A stretch of 64,000 nucleotides of DNA from Rubrivirga marina (GCF_002283365.1 NZ_MQWD01000001.1:869694-933693); one strand, 5' to 3'; numbered from the stretch's first letter, positions 38,238-47,052 are shown. Made by a program: numbers and translations. Notes: a model not told the origin generated them from the letters alone.

Positions 38238-39626
38238 ATGACCCTCACCTTCTGGGGCGCTGCCCAGACCGTCACCGGCTCCCTCCACTACCTCGAGCTG
38301 GATGACGGCACGCGGCTTTTCCTCGACTGCGGGCTGTTCCAGGGCCGCCGCTCGGAGGCCAAGACGCTCAACGCCGAGTGGCCCTGCGAGCCGTCCTCGG
38401 TCGACGCCGTGCTCCTCTCGCACGCCCACATCGACCACGCCGGGCTTCTCCCGAAGCTCTGGCGCGACGGCTTCCGGGGCACCGTCTACGCGACGCACGC
38501 CACGCGCGACCTCTGCGCGATCATGCTCCGCGACTCCGCCCACATCCAGGAGTCCGACGCCGACTTCTTCAACCGGAAGATCCGCAAGAAGGGCCAGCCG
38601 CCGGTCGAGCCGCTCTACGACCAGGAGGACGCCGAGGGCATCATGTCGTGCTTCCACGGCGTCCCCTACGGGACGCCGTTCAAGGTGCCCGGCGGGGTCT
38701 CGGTGACGTACCGCGACGCCGGCCACATCTTGGGATCGGCGACGATGACGCTCGACCTGCCGGGCGACAAACGGCTCGGCTTCACCGGCGACCTCGGCAA
38801 TCCCGGCCGGATCATCCTCCGCGACCCGCAGCCGCTCCCGCCGGTCGACTGGCTGATCTCGGAGAGCACCTACGGCGGGAAGGAGCACGAGCCGGTGGAC
38901 CGGGCCAAAGAGCGGCTGGCCCAGATCATCACGGAGACGGCCGCGCGCGGCGGGCGCGTCGTGATCCCGGCCTTCGCCGTCGGGCGGACGCAGGAGCTCG
39001 TCCACAACCTCGACCAGCTCTGGAACGAGGGCCGGATTCCCCGCATCCCGGTGTTCGTGGACAGCCCGCTGGCGGTCAACGCGACGGCCGTGTTCCAGAC
39101 GCACCCCGAGTGCTACGACGCGGACCTCCTGGAGTACATGCTGGAGGACCCGAACCCGTTCGGGTTCGAGCGGCTCGAGTACGTCCGCGAGGCGAGCCGG
39201 TCGAAGGAGCTCAACGGGCTCCGCGTGCCGTTCGTGGTCATCTCGGCGTCGGGGATGTGCGAGGCCGGGCGGATCCTCTACCACCTCCGCAACACGGTCG
39301 AGAGCGACAAGAACACGGTCCTCATCGTGGGCTACCAGGCCGAGCACACGCTCGGCCGGCGGATCGTGGAGCGGCGCGACGAGGTCAAGATCTTCGGCCA
39401 GCCGCACCCGCTCCGGGCCCGTGTCGAGGTCATGAACACGTTCTCGGCCCACGCCGACGAGCCCGGGCTCGTGGACTTTATCGGCGCGCTCGACGGGGAC
39501 CGGCTGAAGACCGTCTTCCTCGTCCACGGCGACCCCGAGCGGCAGGCGGCCCTCACCGACGCGCTCGCCGAGGCGGGCGTCCACGACGTGCAGTCGCCGG
39601 CGCGGGGGCACGCGGTCGCGCTCTGA
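38238..39626 (+). CDS. Beta-CASP metallo-beta-lactamase-fold ribonuclease
   Basis: A 462-residue cytoplasmic MBL-fold RNA-processing protein (CPSF73/Ysh1-like bacterial type, not RNase J). The zinc motif HxHxDH is in LLSHAHIDHAGLL, further ligands in YRDAGHILGSA and FTGDLG. The beta-CASP part has VVIPAFAVGRTQELVH, VFVDSPLAVNAT, VISASGMCEAGR and HTLGRRI, and the last motif is FSAHADEPGLVDF. Likely an endo/exoribonuclease; the target RNA is unknown. It is divergent from the amidohydrolase gene, with a C-rich leader (CTCCCGCCCGTCCCC). Confidence 0.92.
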   Translation: MTLTFWGAAQTVTGSLHYLELDDGTRLFLDCGLFQGRRSEAKTLNAEWPCEPSSVDAVLLSHAHIDHAGLLPKLWRDGFRGTVYATHATRDLCAIMLRDSAHIQESDADFFNRKIRKKGQPPVEPLYDQEDAEGIMSCFHGVPYGTPFKVPGGVSVTYRDAGHILGSATMTLDLPGDKRLGFTGDLGNPGRIILRDPQPLPPVDWLISESTYGGKEHEPVDRAKERLAQIITETAARGGRVVIPAFAVGRTQELVHNLDQLWNEGRIPRIPVFVDSPLAVNATAVFQTHPECYDADLLEYMLEDPNPFGFERLEYVREASRSKELNGLRVPFVVISASGMCEAGRILYHLRNTVESDKNTVLIVGYQAEHTLGRRIVERRDEVKIFGQPHPLRARVEVMNTFSAHADEPGLVDFIGALDGDRLKTVFLVHGDPERQAALTDALAEAGVHDVQSPARGHAVAL

Positions 39627-39729
39627 GCGCGACTGCGCGGCCCGGTTCAGTCGGGGGGAGAGGGGGCGATGCCGGAGGCAGCGTTCGCCGCTCGTCCTGC
39701 TCGCACCCGGCGGCCTGCCCGCTCTGCCC

Positions 39730-40059
39730 ATGTCCGGAGTCGACCCTCTCCTCCTCGCCCTCGCCAACGTCGCCTCCCTCGCGTTCTGGGGCATCCTGCT
39801 GTGGATGCTGGTCCGCCACCTCACGCGGGCCGACCGGGAGGCGAGGGGCCGGGAGGCCGACGCGCTCCGGGCGTCGTTGGCCGCGCTCGAGGCGGACCGC
39901 GACCGGCTGACGGCCCGGACGGAGGCCATCGAGGCCATCGTGACGAGCGAGGGGTTCGACCTCGATCGGTCCGCGCGCGAGGCCGGCCTCCTCGACGCCC
40001 TCGGCGCGACGCTCGCGGAGGGGCGTCGGCCGGCGGGCCGTGCGCGGGACCGCGTGTGA
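39730..40059 (+). CDS. PspB-like small membrane protein
   Basis: A 109-residue protein with one N-terminal membrane helix (LANVASLAFWGILLWMLV), an acidic/basic coiled coil (ADREARGREADALRASLAALEADRDRL) and the block AIEAIVTSEGFDLDR. It resembles phage-shock PspB-type proteins, which are membrane-anchored coiled coils with a 'LEAIL' tail, but similarity is only general. The next gene has the same layout and the same EAIVTSEGFDL block, so the two are paralogues. Function unknown; envelope stress is a guess. Confidence 0.75.
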   Translation: MSGVDPLLLALANVASLAFWGILLWMLVRHLTRADREARGREADALRASLAALEADRDRLTARTEAIEAIVTSEGFDLDRSAREAGLLDALGATLAEGRRPAGRARDRV

Positions 40060-40156
40060 CCGGCGTGCGGCGGCGGCGGCTCCCGCTGCACATCGTCGGA
40101 TGCGCGCCCTGCCGACCCCGGCGCCGTACGTTTCCGGGTGCGCCACCGATCGACCG

Positions 40157-40498
40157 ATGGAATACGTCGCCTTCATGCCGTTCCTCATCCCCATTGTCGC
40201 CATCCTGGCGGGGACGTACTACAACATCGCGAAGATGAAGAGCGAGGCGGCCCGTGAGCTCGGCAAGGCCACGGACCACCTCGAAGACGAGCTCGCGGAG
40301 GCCAAGGCCGAGCGTGACCGGCTCCGCCAGCGGCTCGAGGCCGTCGAGGCCATCGTCACGAGCGAGGGGTTCGACCTCGAGCGCGAGGCGCGGCGGGCCG
40401 GCATCGCAGAGGCGGCTGACCGGATCGACCAGGCGCTCCTCAACCTGCCCGAGCCCGATGACGTGCGGGCGGCGTCAGACCGTCGCCGCGTCCGGTAG
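40157..40498 (+). CDS. PspB-like small membrane protein, paralogue of the preceding gene
   Basis: A 113-residue protein with a membrane helix (FMPFLIPIVAILAGTYYNIA), then a coiled coil (HLEDELAEAKAERDRLRQRL) and AVEAIVTSEGFDLEREARRAG. The shared 11-residue block with its neighbour, in proteins whose helices differ, suggests a conserved binding or oligomerisation site. The start is set by the ATG just before the hydrophobic segment. A split palindromic repeat begins directly after its stop. Confidence 0.78.
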   Translation: MEYVAFMPFLIPIVAILAGTYYNIAKMKSEAARELGKATDHLEDELAEAKAERDRLRQRLEAVEAIVTSEGFDLEREARRAGIAEAADRIDQALLNLPEPDDVRAASDRRRVR

Positions 40499-40583
40499 CC
40501 CCGCCTCGGCGGCTCCCCGGGCGAAGCCGCCGGCCCCGAGCCTGCCACTTGCCCGAGCCTGTCGAAGGGAGGGGCCGAGGCGG
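40499..40583. repeat. GC-rich palindrome with a 63-bp internal insertion
   Basis: Arms CCGCCTCGGC and GCCGAGGCGG are perfect complements but lie 63 bp apart. The insert holds its own hairpin (GGCGGCT / AGCCGCC; the first GGC is shared with the left arm) and the motif GAGCCTGTCGAAGGG, a common bacterial repeat sequence. Begins directly after a stop codon. Confidence 0.8.
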
Positions 40584-40692
40584 AGGGACCCGGCCACAGA
40601 AGTGGGACGGAGGCCGGGCCGAATCGCGACAGATCCGACACAATAGCCGGGTCCCTGCTCCCCACTTTGGCGTCGCACACCCCCGACCCGCC

Positions 40693-41550
40693 ATGACCCG
40701 TCTGCTTCCCCTCGCCGCGCTGGCCCTCCTCCTCGCCGCCTGCGACGCCACCGACACGTCCAGCCCGGCCCTCTCCGACGCCGACCTCGACGACGCCGCC
40801 ACCGTGCTCGCCAGCGCCATCGCCCTGGACGCGGGCGGCCTCCTCGAAGACGTCGCCGCCAGCGCCTCCCTCGCCGCGCCCGCCAGCGGCGACGCCCGGC
40901 ACCCCGGCCCCGACCGCCCCGGCTGCCGCGCCGACCGGACCTACGACGAGGCCGACGGCCTCTGGACCGCCGTCTTCGACTGCGAGCGCGGCGACCCGCA
41001 GGGCCGGTTCTACGCCTCCTTCGAGCGGACCGCGACCTACCGCTTCCTCGACGCCGCCGGCCAGCCGCAACCGGAGCGGGCCGGCGCCGCCTCCGCTGAG
41101 TACGCCGTCCTCTCGGCCGAGAACCTGTTCCGCTCGCCCCGTGGCGTCCACGCCCTCCAGTCGCTCACGTCGGACTTTACCGTGACCGACCTCGACACCG
41201 AACTCGTGACGGTCAACGGGACTGTCCAGCGGGCGGCGACCGACACGCTCCGCGGCCGGCGCGGCGAGCGGACCCTCGCCTACGAGCTCGACGCCACGCT
41301 CGACGACGTCCGCGGCCCGCGCGTGGCGCCGCGCCGCTGGCGCCAGGCCGTCGAGGGCACGATCTCGGGCACGCTCCGCGCCACGCTCACCCGCACGCCC
41401 ACGGGCGGCCCGAGCTCCTCCGTCGAGATCGACGAGGCGTTCACGATCTCCTTCCCGGTGAGGGCCGGCGGCGACCGCGTCGCGCAGATCGTCCTCGGCG
41501 GGCGCCCCTACCGCGCCGATGTCGAGACGGGCGAGGTCGAGGGCCTCTAG
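40693..41550 (+). CDS. Lipoprotein of unknown function
   Basis: A 285-residue protein with a clear lipoprotein signal (LLPLAALALLLAACDAT, lipobox LAAC). The mature part begins with an Asp/Ala-rich segment followed by alternating beta-strand-like stretches (RFYASFERTATYRFL, TSDFTVTDLDTELVTVNG, VEGTISGTLRATLTR). Two cysteines, in GCRADRTYDE and FDCERGD, might form a disulphide. I recognise no family. The strand pattern suggests a beta-rich envelope protein. The ATG follows CACCCCCGACCCGCC, a pyrimidine-rich leader. Confidence 0.75.
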   Translation: MTRLLPLAALALLLAACDATDTSSPALSDADLDDAATVLASAIALDAGGLLEDVAASASLAAPASGDARHPGPDRPGCRADRTYDEADGLWTAVFDCERGDPQGRFYASFERTATYRFLDAAGQPQPERAGAASAEYAVLSAENLFRSPRGVHALQSLTSDFTVTDLDTELVTVNGTVQRAATDTLRGRRGERTLAYELDATLDDVRGPRVAPRRWRQAVEGTISGTLRATLTRTPTGGPSSSVEIDEAFTISFPVRAGGDRVAQIVLGGRPYRADVETGEVEGL

Positions 41551-41561
41551 CTCCGGCTCCC

Positions 41562-41583
41562 TCCGTCTCGGCGCCGAGGCGGA
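41562..41583. repeat. GC-rich intergenic palindrome, tight form
   Basis: TCCGTCTCGG / CCGAGGCGGA around CG (one G-T mispair), 11 bp after the lipoprotein stop. Confidence 0.88.
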
Positions 41584-41690
41584 CCGGTTCAGCGGCCGCC
41601 TTCCGGTTCGGGGGGCGGCCGCCGCAGTCAGGAGAACCCCGCCCGGGGGGCGTCGGGTTGGAGGCGCCCCTTCATCCGACCCCTCTGCTC

Positions 41691-42440
41691 ATGCCCGCGC
41701 TCTCCGACCACGTCGCCATCGTCACGGGTGCCTCGTCCGGCATCGGCGAGGCCACCGCCAAGCACCTCGCGACGGAAGGCGCGACCGTCGTCCTCGCCGC
41801 CCGGCGTGAGGGGCGGCTCAACGACCTCAAGAACGCCATCGAGGCCGACGGCGGCACGGCGCTCGTCGTGCCCACCGACGTTACCGACCGCGACGCCGTG
41901 AAGGCGCTTGCGCAGCGGACCGTGGACGAATACGGCCGGATCGACGTGCTCGTCAACAACGCTGGCGTCATGCCGCTGACGTACCTCCACAACATGCAGA
42001 CGGACGACTGGTATTCGACCGTCGACATCAACCTCTACGGCGTGCTCCACGCGATCGAGGCCGTCCTGCCGACGATGATCGAGCAGGAGCGGGGCCACGT
42101 CGTCAACGTGTCGTCGACGGCCGGGCGGAAGGTGTACCCGGGCGGGGCGGTGTACTCGGCCACGAAGTACGGCGTCCGCGCCCTGTCCGAGGGGATGCGC
42201 CAGGAGCTCGGCCCGCGCTTCGGGATCCGCGTGACGTGCATCGAGCCCGGGGCCGTCGCGACCGAGCTGACCGACACGATCAGCGACGAGGAGCTCAAGA
42301 AGGACTCGGCCAAGATGTTCTCGAAGCTGACGCCGCTCGAGGCGGAGCGGATCGCCGAGTCGATCGTCTACGCCGTGACCGCGCCCGCCTCGGCGACCGT
42401 GGCCGAGATCCTCGTGATGCCGACCGACCAGATGCGCTGA
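41691..42440 (+). CDS. Short-chain dehydrogenase/reductase
   Basis: A 249-residue classical SDR. The NAD(P) loop is VTGASSGIGEAT, followed by LVNNAGVMPL, catalytic Ser in VNVSSTAG and YxxxK in VYSATKYGV, plus PGAVATELTD. An Arg after the second strand (AARREGR) favours NADPH. Members with the NLYGVLHAIEAVLPTM pattern are often annotated as clavaldehyde- or serine-dehydrogenase-like oxidoreductases; the substrate here is unknown. It is followed on the same strand by a DUF488 gene 34 bp later. Confidence 0.93.
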   Translation: MPALSDHVAIVTGASSGIGEATAKHLATEGATVVLAARREGRLNDLKNAIEADGGTALVVPTDVTDRDAVKALAQRTVDEYGRIDVLVNNAGVMPLTYLHNMQTDDWYSTVDINLYGVLHAIEAVLPTMIEQERGHVVNVSSTAGRKVYPGGAVYSATKYGVRALSEGMRQELGPRFGIRVTCIEPGAVATELTDTISDEELKKDSAKMFSKLTPLEAERIAESIVYAVTAPASATVAEILVMPTDQMR

Positions 42441-42474
42441 CCCGCCGGCAGCGCGCGACCAGCCGCCCCGACCC

Positions 42475-42927
42475 ATGCACACCGTCGCCACCATCGGGTA
42501 CGAGGGCGCGGCCGTCGAGCCGTTCCTAAAGGCCCTCACCGACGCGAATGTCGACCTGCTCGTCGACGTCCGGGCCGTCGCGCGGTCGCGGCGGTTCGGG
42601 TTCGCCAAGACGCGGCTGGCCGAGAACGTCGGCGGAGCCGGCATCGAATACGTCCACCTCCGCGGGCTCGGGACGCCGGCCGAGGGCCGCGCCGCCGCCA
42701 AGGCCGGCGACCTCGACGGCCTCCGGCGGATCTTCGGCGAGCACCTCGCCACGCCCGAGGCCCAGGCCGACCTCGCGGCCCTCGCCGACCTCGTGGCGTC
42801 GGGCCGCCGCGTCGCGCTCCTCTGCTACGAGGCCGACCCGGCGACGTGCCACCGGAGCCAGGTCGTCGACGCGCTCGGCCAGATGGTGCCGCTCACGGTC
42901 GAGCACCTGTCGGTGGCGCCGGCCTAG
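42475..42927 (+). CDS. DUF488 family protein
   Basis: A 150-residue small protein of the DUF488 family, with TIGYEGAAVEPFLKAL at the N-terminus, LLVDVRAVARSRRFGF and the hallmark CYEADPATCHRSQV near the C-terminus. The cysteine/histidine motif suggests metal or nucleic-acid binding; no activity has been established as far as I know. Possibly co-transcribed with the SDR gene. Confidence 0.9.
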   Translation: MHTVATIGYEGAAVEPFLKALTDANVDLLVDVRAVARSRRFGFAKTRLAENVGGAGIEYVHLRGLGTPAEGRAAAKAGDLDGLRRIFGEHLATPEAQADLAALADLVASGRRVALLCYEADPATCHRSQVVDALGQMVPLTVEHLSVAPA

Positions 42928-42951
42928 ACGCCGCGCGGACGCTCGGCCCCT

Positions 42952-42987
42952 CCCGCCTCGGTCCGTCGGCGGGCGCACCGAGGCGGG
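42952..42987. repeat. GC-rich intergenic palindrome, 14-nt-loop class
   Basis: CCCGCCTCGGT / ACCGAGGCGGG around a 14-nt loop (CCGTCGGCGGGCGC), between the convergent DUF488 and PIG-L genes. Confidence 0.92.
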
Positions 42988-42992
42988 CCGGG

Positions 42993-43709
42993 TCAGCCCT
43001 CGTCGTGGAGGTCGTCGGTGAGGCTGTCGAGCGGCGCGTCGTAGCGCTCCTGGAAGAGGACGAACGCCACGCCGTCGGCGACCTGCCGGAGCGGCTGGTG
43101 GGCCTCGACGACCTCCCGGTACGTCTCGTAGCAGGCGAGCGCCGCCTCGCCGGCCTCGCGGTCGGCGTCGGAGAACGGGACGACGGCGCCGATCGCGTCG
43201 CGCGGCGAGCCCCGCAGCCCGGCCGGGTTGTCCTCGATCTCGCCCTCGATGAGCGTGAAGAAGGCCAGCCGCCGCGGGCTCCGCCCGGCCATCTCGTCGC
43301 ACGCCGCGCAGTACGCCCGTTTCACGACGGCGTGCGCCACGAGATGGTCCGGGTGGACGCTGTTGCCGTGCGGCGCGTACGTCACGACGACGTCGGGGGC
43401 GACGGCCTCGATCTTCCGCTCGACCACGTGCTCGAGGTCGCGCGGGTCGAGGTCGGCCAGGCCGCCGTCGGGGAAGTCGAGGATCGTCAGCGTCCCGCCG
43501 AGGGCCTCGACGGCGCAGGCCGTCTCCTTCGCGCGGACCTCGCCCATCTCGTCGACGCTCAGCCCGAGGTCGTGGCGCACCTTCGTCGCCCCGCCCTTGG
43601 TGAGGGTCAGGACATGAACGTCGTGGCCCTCGCGGGTCTGGCGGGCGATGGCAGGGCCAGGCCCGAACGACTCGTCGTCGGGGTGGGGGAAGACGTAGAG
43701 GAGAGTCAC
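42993..43709 (-). CDS. PIG-L/LmbE-family zinc deacetylase
   Basis: A 238-residue N-acetylglucosaminyl-type deacetylase. Zinc ligands are in VFPHPDDESFG at the N-terminus and NSVHPDHLVAHAV near residue 125. Close relatives include BshB of bacillithiol synthesis and mycothiol/lincomycin enzymes; the exact substrate is not evident. It starts with GTG after a strongly pyrimidine-rich leader (CCCTTCCCCTCTCCC). It lies downstream of the B12 operon on the same strand, 84 bp away. Confidence 0.87.
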   Translation of the reverse strand: MTLLYVFPHPDDESFGPGPAIARQTREGHDVHVLTLTKGGATKVRHDLGLSVDEMGEVRAKETACAVEALGGTLTILDFPDGGLADLDPRDLEHVVERKIEAVAPDVVVTYAPHGNSVHPDHLVAHAVVKRAYCAACDEMAGRSPRRLAFFTLIEGEIEDNPAGLRGSPRDAIGAVVPFSDADREAGEAALACYETYREVVEAHQPLRQVADGVAFVLFQERYDAPLDSLTDDLHDEG

Positions 43710-43793
43710 GAGGTGCGGGAGAGGGGAAGGGCGGAAGAGAAGGGGCGGGCGGGCGTTCAGGTTCCGTCGGTCACCTCCGCCCCCGCGTCTCCT

Positions 43794-44060
43794 CTACCTC
43801 CACACCCCGTCTCCCCCCGACCTCCGTTCCTCCGGTTGACTGGCGCCGGCCTCCGGCTCGTCCGCCTCGGTCACGACCTCGTGGAAGACCGTCTGCCCGG
43901 TCCGCAGCATCCGGCGGACGTACGGGTGGCAGAGGGCGCACTTCCGTCCGAAGAGGGCGTGCTCCTGGAGCTCGGCGACGGTCTCGGCGCCCGTCGCGTC
44001 GGCGACCTCCGCCAGTTCGGCGAAGGGCTTCCCGAAACAGAGGCAGCGGTCGATGGTCAC
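43794..44060 (-). CDS. BFD-like (2Fe-2S)-binding small protein
   Basis: An 88-residue protein with the four-cysteine pattern of bacterioferritin-associated-ferredoxin-like domains: RCLCFGKPF near the start and KCALCHPYVRRML near residue 42. The helical middle (AELAEVADATGAETVAELQ) fits. A charged tail of about 25 residues follows. It starts with GTG 1 bp after the stop of the propeller lipoprotein gene, so it belongs to the B12 uptake operon. A redox role for imported corrinoid, or iron-sulphur sensing, is conceivable but unproven. Confidence 0.8.
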   Translation of the reverse strand: MTIDRCLCFGKPFAELAEVADATGAETVAELQEHALFGRKCALCHPYVRRMLRTGQTVFHEVVTEADEPEAGASQPEERRSGGDGVWR

Positions 44061-44061
44061 G

Positions 44062-45162
44062 CTAAAGGCCGGCGACGAGGTCAGCCGGACCGAACGCCAC
44101 GTCGGTCGGGATGACGCCGGCGTCGAACTGGTCGATCAGGGACCCCGTCCGGTCGTGGACTGTGACCGTGCCGGGCGAGCCGTAGCCGTCGGCCGCGTCG
44201 AGCCGGCCGAGGTAGAACCGCTCGGCGTCGTCGTCGAAGGCGACGGCCGAGATTGGCGGGCCGCCCGGCGTGATCGTCCGGGCCTCGGCGTTGTCGTCCG
44301 TGTCGAACGCGACGATCCGGTCGCCGAGCGACACGTAGACCTCGTCGAGCGTGCGGCTCTGCGCAGCGTCCGTCCCGAGCGCGCCGCCGCCGACCTGGGC
44401 GTCGAGCGCGAACCGCGCGACCTCCTCGCCCGAGGCCCCGTCGAGGACCACCACGAGCCCGTCGGTCTGGCCGACCACGTTGAAGTCGGCGTCGTAGAGC
44501 GTCCGGCCGGTGCAGACGACCCAGACCTCGCCGTCGTCGTCGGCGAGGGCGAAGCGGGGGCCGTCGCAGCCCTCGACCGTGATCGTCTCGACGACCGACC
44601 GGCCCGAGGCGCTCACGACCGAGATCGTGTTGCCGGCCCCGAACGTCCCATCATCCGCGCTGAAGTTGGTCACGTACACCCGGTCGCCGACGGCGGCCGC
44701 GCCCTCGGGGTTCTGGCCGACCGCGATCGGCGTGCCGGCCGTGTTTGAGGCGAGGTCGACGGGCGTGACGGTCGCGTCGTAGAGGTTCGTCACGAACGCC
44801 GTCCGCCCGACGACGGCCCAGGCGCGGGGCGTGCCGACCTCGACCTCGTCGGTGACGGCGCCCGTGCTCGGGTCGAGCACGGCAATCCGCCCGCTTCCCG
44901 TCGAGAACGAGTCGCTGAAGTTGAGGAACACGTAGAGCCGGCCGTCCACGACCTCGACGTTCTGGACGAGCCCGCCGAGCGTGGTCACGGCGTCGGGCTC
45001 GGCCGCGCCGGTCATCGGGTCGTAGCGCGAGAGCGAGCCGCTCTCGTCGGAGAAGATGCCCTGGTTGCCGACGAGGACGGTGCCGGTCTCGGGCACGTCC
45101 TCGGCCGAGTCGCAGCCGGTCGCGACGAGGAGCAGGAGGAGGGAGACGGAGAGGATGCGCAT
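44062..45162 (-). CDS. Surface lipoprotein with YncE-like beta-propeller, BtuG-like candidate
   Basis: A 366-residue lipoprotein (signal LLLLLVATGCDS) whose mature part is a repeated beta-propeller: blades are visible as ETGTVLVGNQG, LYVFLNFS, RTAFVTNLYDATVTPVDLAS, DRVYVTNFSADD, EVWVVCTGRTLYD and DEVYVSLGDRIVAFDT. In Bacteroides, the lipoprotein BtuG is a seven-bladed propeller that captures vitamin B12 and hands it to BtuB. This gene sits 15 bp after a riboswitch-controlled BtuB-like receptor, the same partnership, so a B12-capture role is the best guess. The pyrimidine-rich leader (CCTCCCCCTTCCCC) is notable. Confidence 0.8.
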   Translation of the reverse strand: MRILSVSLLLLLVATGCDSAEDVPETGTVLVGNQGIFSDESGSLSRYDPMTGAAEPDAVTTLGGLVQNVEVVDGRLYVFLNFSDSFSTGSGRIAVLDPSTGAVTDEVEVGTPRAWAVVGRTAFVTNLYDATVTPVDLASNTAGTPIAVGQNPEGAAAVGDRVYVTNFSADDGTFGAGNTISVVSASGRSVVETITVEGCDGPRFALADDDGEVWVVCTGRTLYDADFNVVGQTDGLVVVLDGASGEEVARFALDAQVGGGALGTDAAQSRTLDEVYVSLGDRIVAFDTDDNAEARTITPGGPPISAVAFDDDAERFYLGRLDAADGYGSPGTVTVHDRTGSLIDQFDAGVIPTDVAFGPADLVAGL

Positions 45163-45177
45163 GGGGAAGGGGGAGGG

Positions 45178-47052
45178 TTAACGAGCCCGGACCGTGAGTC
45201 GGAGCCGGGCGTGCCGCGGAGGCATGACGTGGGAGCGGACGATCTCATAGCGGGCGTCCAGGAGGTTGTCGAGGTCGAGGCCGAGCGTGACCTCGGCCGG
45301 ACCGAGCGCGCGTGCGACGGCCGCGTGCGCCCCGACGACGAGGTGGGCCGGGAGCGGCTGCGTCCCGCCCCGCGTCGTCGGGCGCGCGCCGAGGGCCTGG
45401 GCGTCGAGGCCGAGCCGGAGGCCGCTGACGCGGAGCCCGCCCCACGCCTTGGCCGCCCACCGAGGCACGTAGCGGACGGGCGCGTCGGCGTCGAGGTCGC
45501 GGGCGTCCGTGACCGTGGCGACCGCCCCGCCGTCGACCAGCGCCGTCGCGCCGCCGAGGCGGACGAGGTGGGCTGCACGGGCCGACACCTCGGCTCCGAG
45601 CGTCCGCGTGCGGGCGACGTTCTCGGGGGCCCAGTAGCCGAGCCCGGTCGGCGCCCAGACGATCTGGTCGCGGGCCGTCGTGGCGAACGCCGTCGCCTCG
45701 ATCCGAGCGCGGCCTCCCCCGACGACGGCGCCGAGGTCGGCGCTCCAGGCGGTTTCCGGGAGGAGGTCGGGGTTGCCGCCGGGGGCCCAGAATCGGTCGT
45801 TGAGCGTCGGCATCCGGAAGGCGCGGGCGACGCTCGCCTTGAGGGAGACGAGAGGGGAGAGGCGAGCGTTGGCGCCGAGTTGGGGCGCCAGCCCGAGTCG
45901 GGCCTCGCCGCCCGCCGGCGTGTGGAGGTCGGCGCGGAGCGCGGGGAACAGGACGACGGCACCGAGCACGTGCCGTCCCGCCAGGCCGAGGCCGAGCATC
46001 CGGTCCTCGGCCGTCTCGGCGAGGCTCGGGTGGGAGGCGCGGCCGAGGGCGCCGGTGGCCTCCGCCGTCCAGGTGCCTGCGCCGCGCGTGTTCGTGGCTC
46101 GGAGGGCGAATGCGGCGGTCGTCGTCCGCCCCGTCTCGTCGATGGCGTCGGCCCGGTCGCCGGCCGGGAACGGCGACGCGTAGCGGAGCTCGGCCCGCTG
46201 GGCGTGGGCCGTCGCCTCGAGGCGGACGGCAGGGGCGTCGTGGGCGGCGTGGCCGGAGAGCCGAAGCTGGCGGTCCCACTGGCGGGCCCCGACGAGCGCG
46301 CCGTCGGAGGGCGATCCGCCCAGGCCGCGCTCGGCGTCGGCGGCCCAGAGGGCGAGGCCGCCGCGTGTCGGGCCGCGCTCGGCCCGGAGGGCGCCGTAGG
46401 CCGTCGCCCGCCGGCTGTCCCACCCCTGGCGCGGGACGACCGGCTGCCCGACGCGGCCGAGATCAGCCACGCCGTAGTCGCCATCGGACTGCCCGGCCTC
46501 GACGGCGGCGACGGCGGCGAGCGCCCCGCGCTGTCCGCCCGCGAGGCCCGACACGCGCCGCTCGCCCCACGCCCCCACCTCGGTCGTCGCGCGGAGCCCG
46601 TCGGTCACCGGGCGGAGATGGACCACGCCGCCCAGCGCGCTCGACCCGTACAACCCCGAGGCCGGCCCGCTCAGCACCTCGACCGCCTCGAGGAGCGCCG
46701 TCGGCAGCAGCGTCAGGTCGATCTGGCCGAGCGCCGGGTCGGTGAGGGGCTGGCCGTCGAGGAGGACGAGTGCCTGTGGCGCGCTCGCCCCGCGGATCGA
46801 GAGGCTCGACAGTCCGCTCGGCCCGTAGCGCCGGACGTGGACGGGCGCGCGGGCCTGGAGGAGCTCCGCCAGATCGGGCGCGGCCTGGAGCGCCTCGCCG
46901 TCGAGGACCGTCACGCGCGCGGGCGCCTCGCGTGTCGCGACGGCCTCACGGGCGGCCGTCACGGTGACCTCGCCGAGCGTCGAGTCGGACGCGGCGGGCT
47001 GACTGGCAGCGGCCAGCGGGGCGAGCAGGAGGAGGAGGGCGCGGAGGCGCAT
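45178..47052 (-). CDS. btuB: BtuB-like TonB-dependent receptor for cobalamin
   Basis: A 624-residue outer-membrane receptor. A Sec signal (LLLLLAPLAAASQ) is followed by a TonB-box-like strand (LGEVTVTAAREA) and the plug domain (VTVLDGEALQAAPDLAELL, LSIRGASAPQALVLLDGQPL, VEVLSGPASGLYGSSALGG). The rest is a beta barrel. It ends LTVRAR, without the terminal Phe frequent in outer-membrane barrels. The cobalamin riboswitch and terminator directly upstream assign the substrate as cobalamin or a related corrinoid. Two genes follow in the operon (propeller lipoprotein, BFD-like protein). The ATG immediately follows the T-tract of the terminator. Confidence 0.92.
   Translation of the reverse strand: MRLRALLLLLAPLAAASQPAASDSTLGEVTVTAAREAVATREAPARVTVLDGEALQAAPDLAELLQARAPVHVRRYGPSGLSSLSIRGASAPQALVLLDGQPLTDPALGQIDLTLLPTALLEAVEVLSGPASGLYGSSALGGVVHLRPVTDGLRATTEVGAWGERRVSGLAGGQRGALAAVAAVEAGQSDGDYGVADLGRVGQPVVPRQGWDSRRATAYGALRAERGPTRGGLALWAADAERGLGGSPSDGALVGARQWDRQLRLSGHAAHDAPAVRLEATAHAQRAELRYASPFPAGDRADAIDETGRTTTAAFALRATNTRGAGTWTAEATGALGRASHPSLAETAEDRMLGLGLAGRHVLGAVVLFPALRADLHTPAGGEARLGLAPQLGANARLSPLVSLKASVARAFRMPTLNDRFWAPGGNPDLLPETAWSADLGAVVGGGRARIEATAFATTARDQIVWAPTGLGYWAPENVARTRTLGAEVSARAAHLVRLGGATALVDGGAVATVTDARDLDADAPVRYVPRWAAKAWGGLRVSGLRLGLDAQALGARPTTRGGTQPLPAHLVVGAHAAVARALGPAEVTLGLDLDNLLDARYEIVRSHVMPPRHARLRLTVRAR

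Noticed and set aside
37101-40091. Long minus-strand open frame across the beta-CASP RNase gene
   Set aside because: Low-complexity Arg/Val/Asp translation, overlapping a well-defined RNase gene and the amidohydrolase gene.
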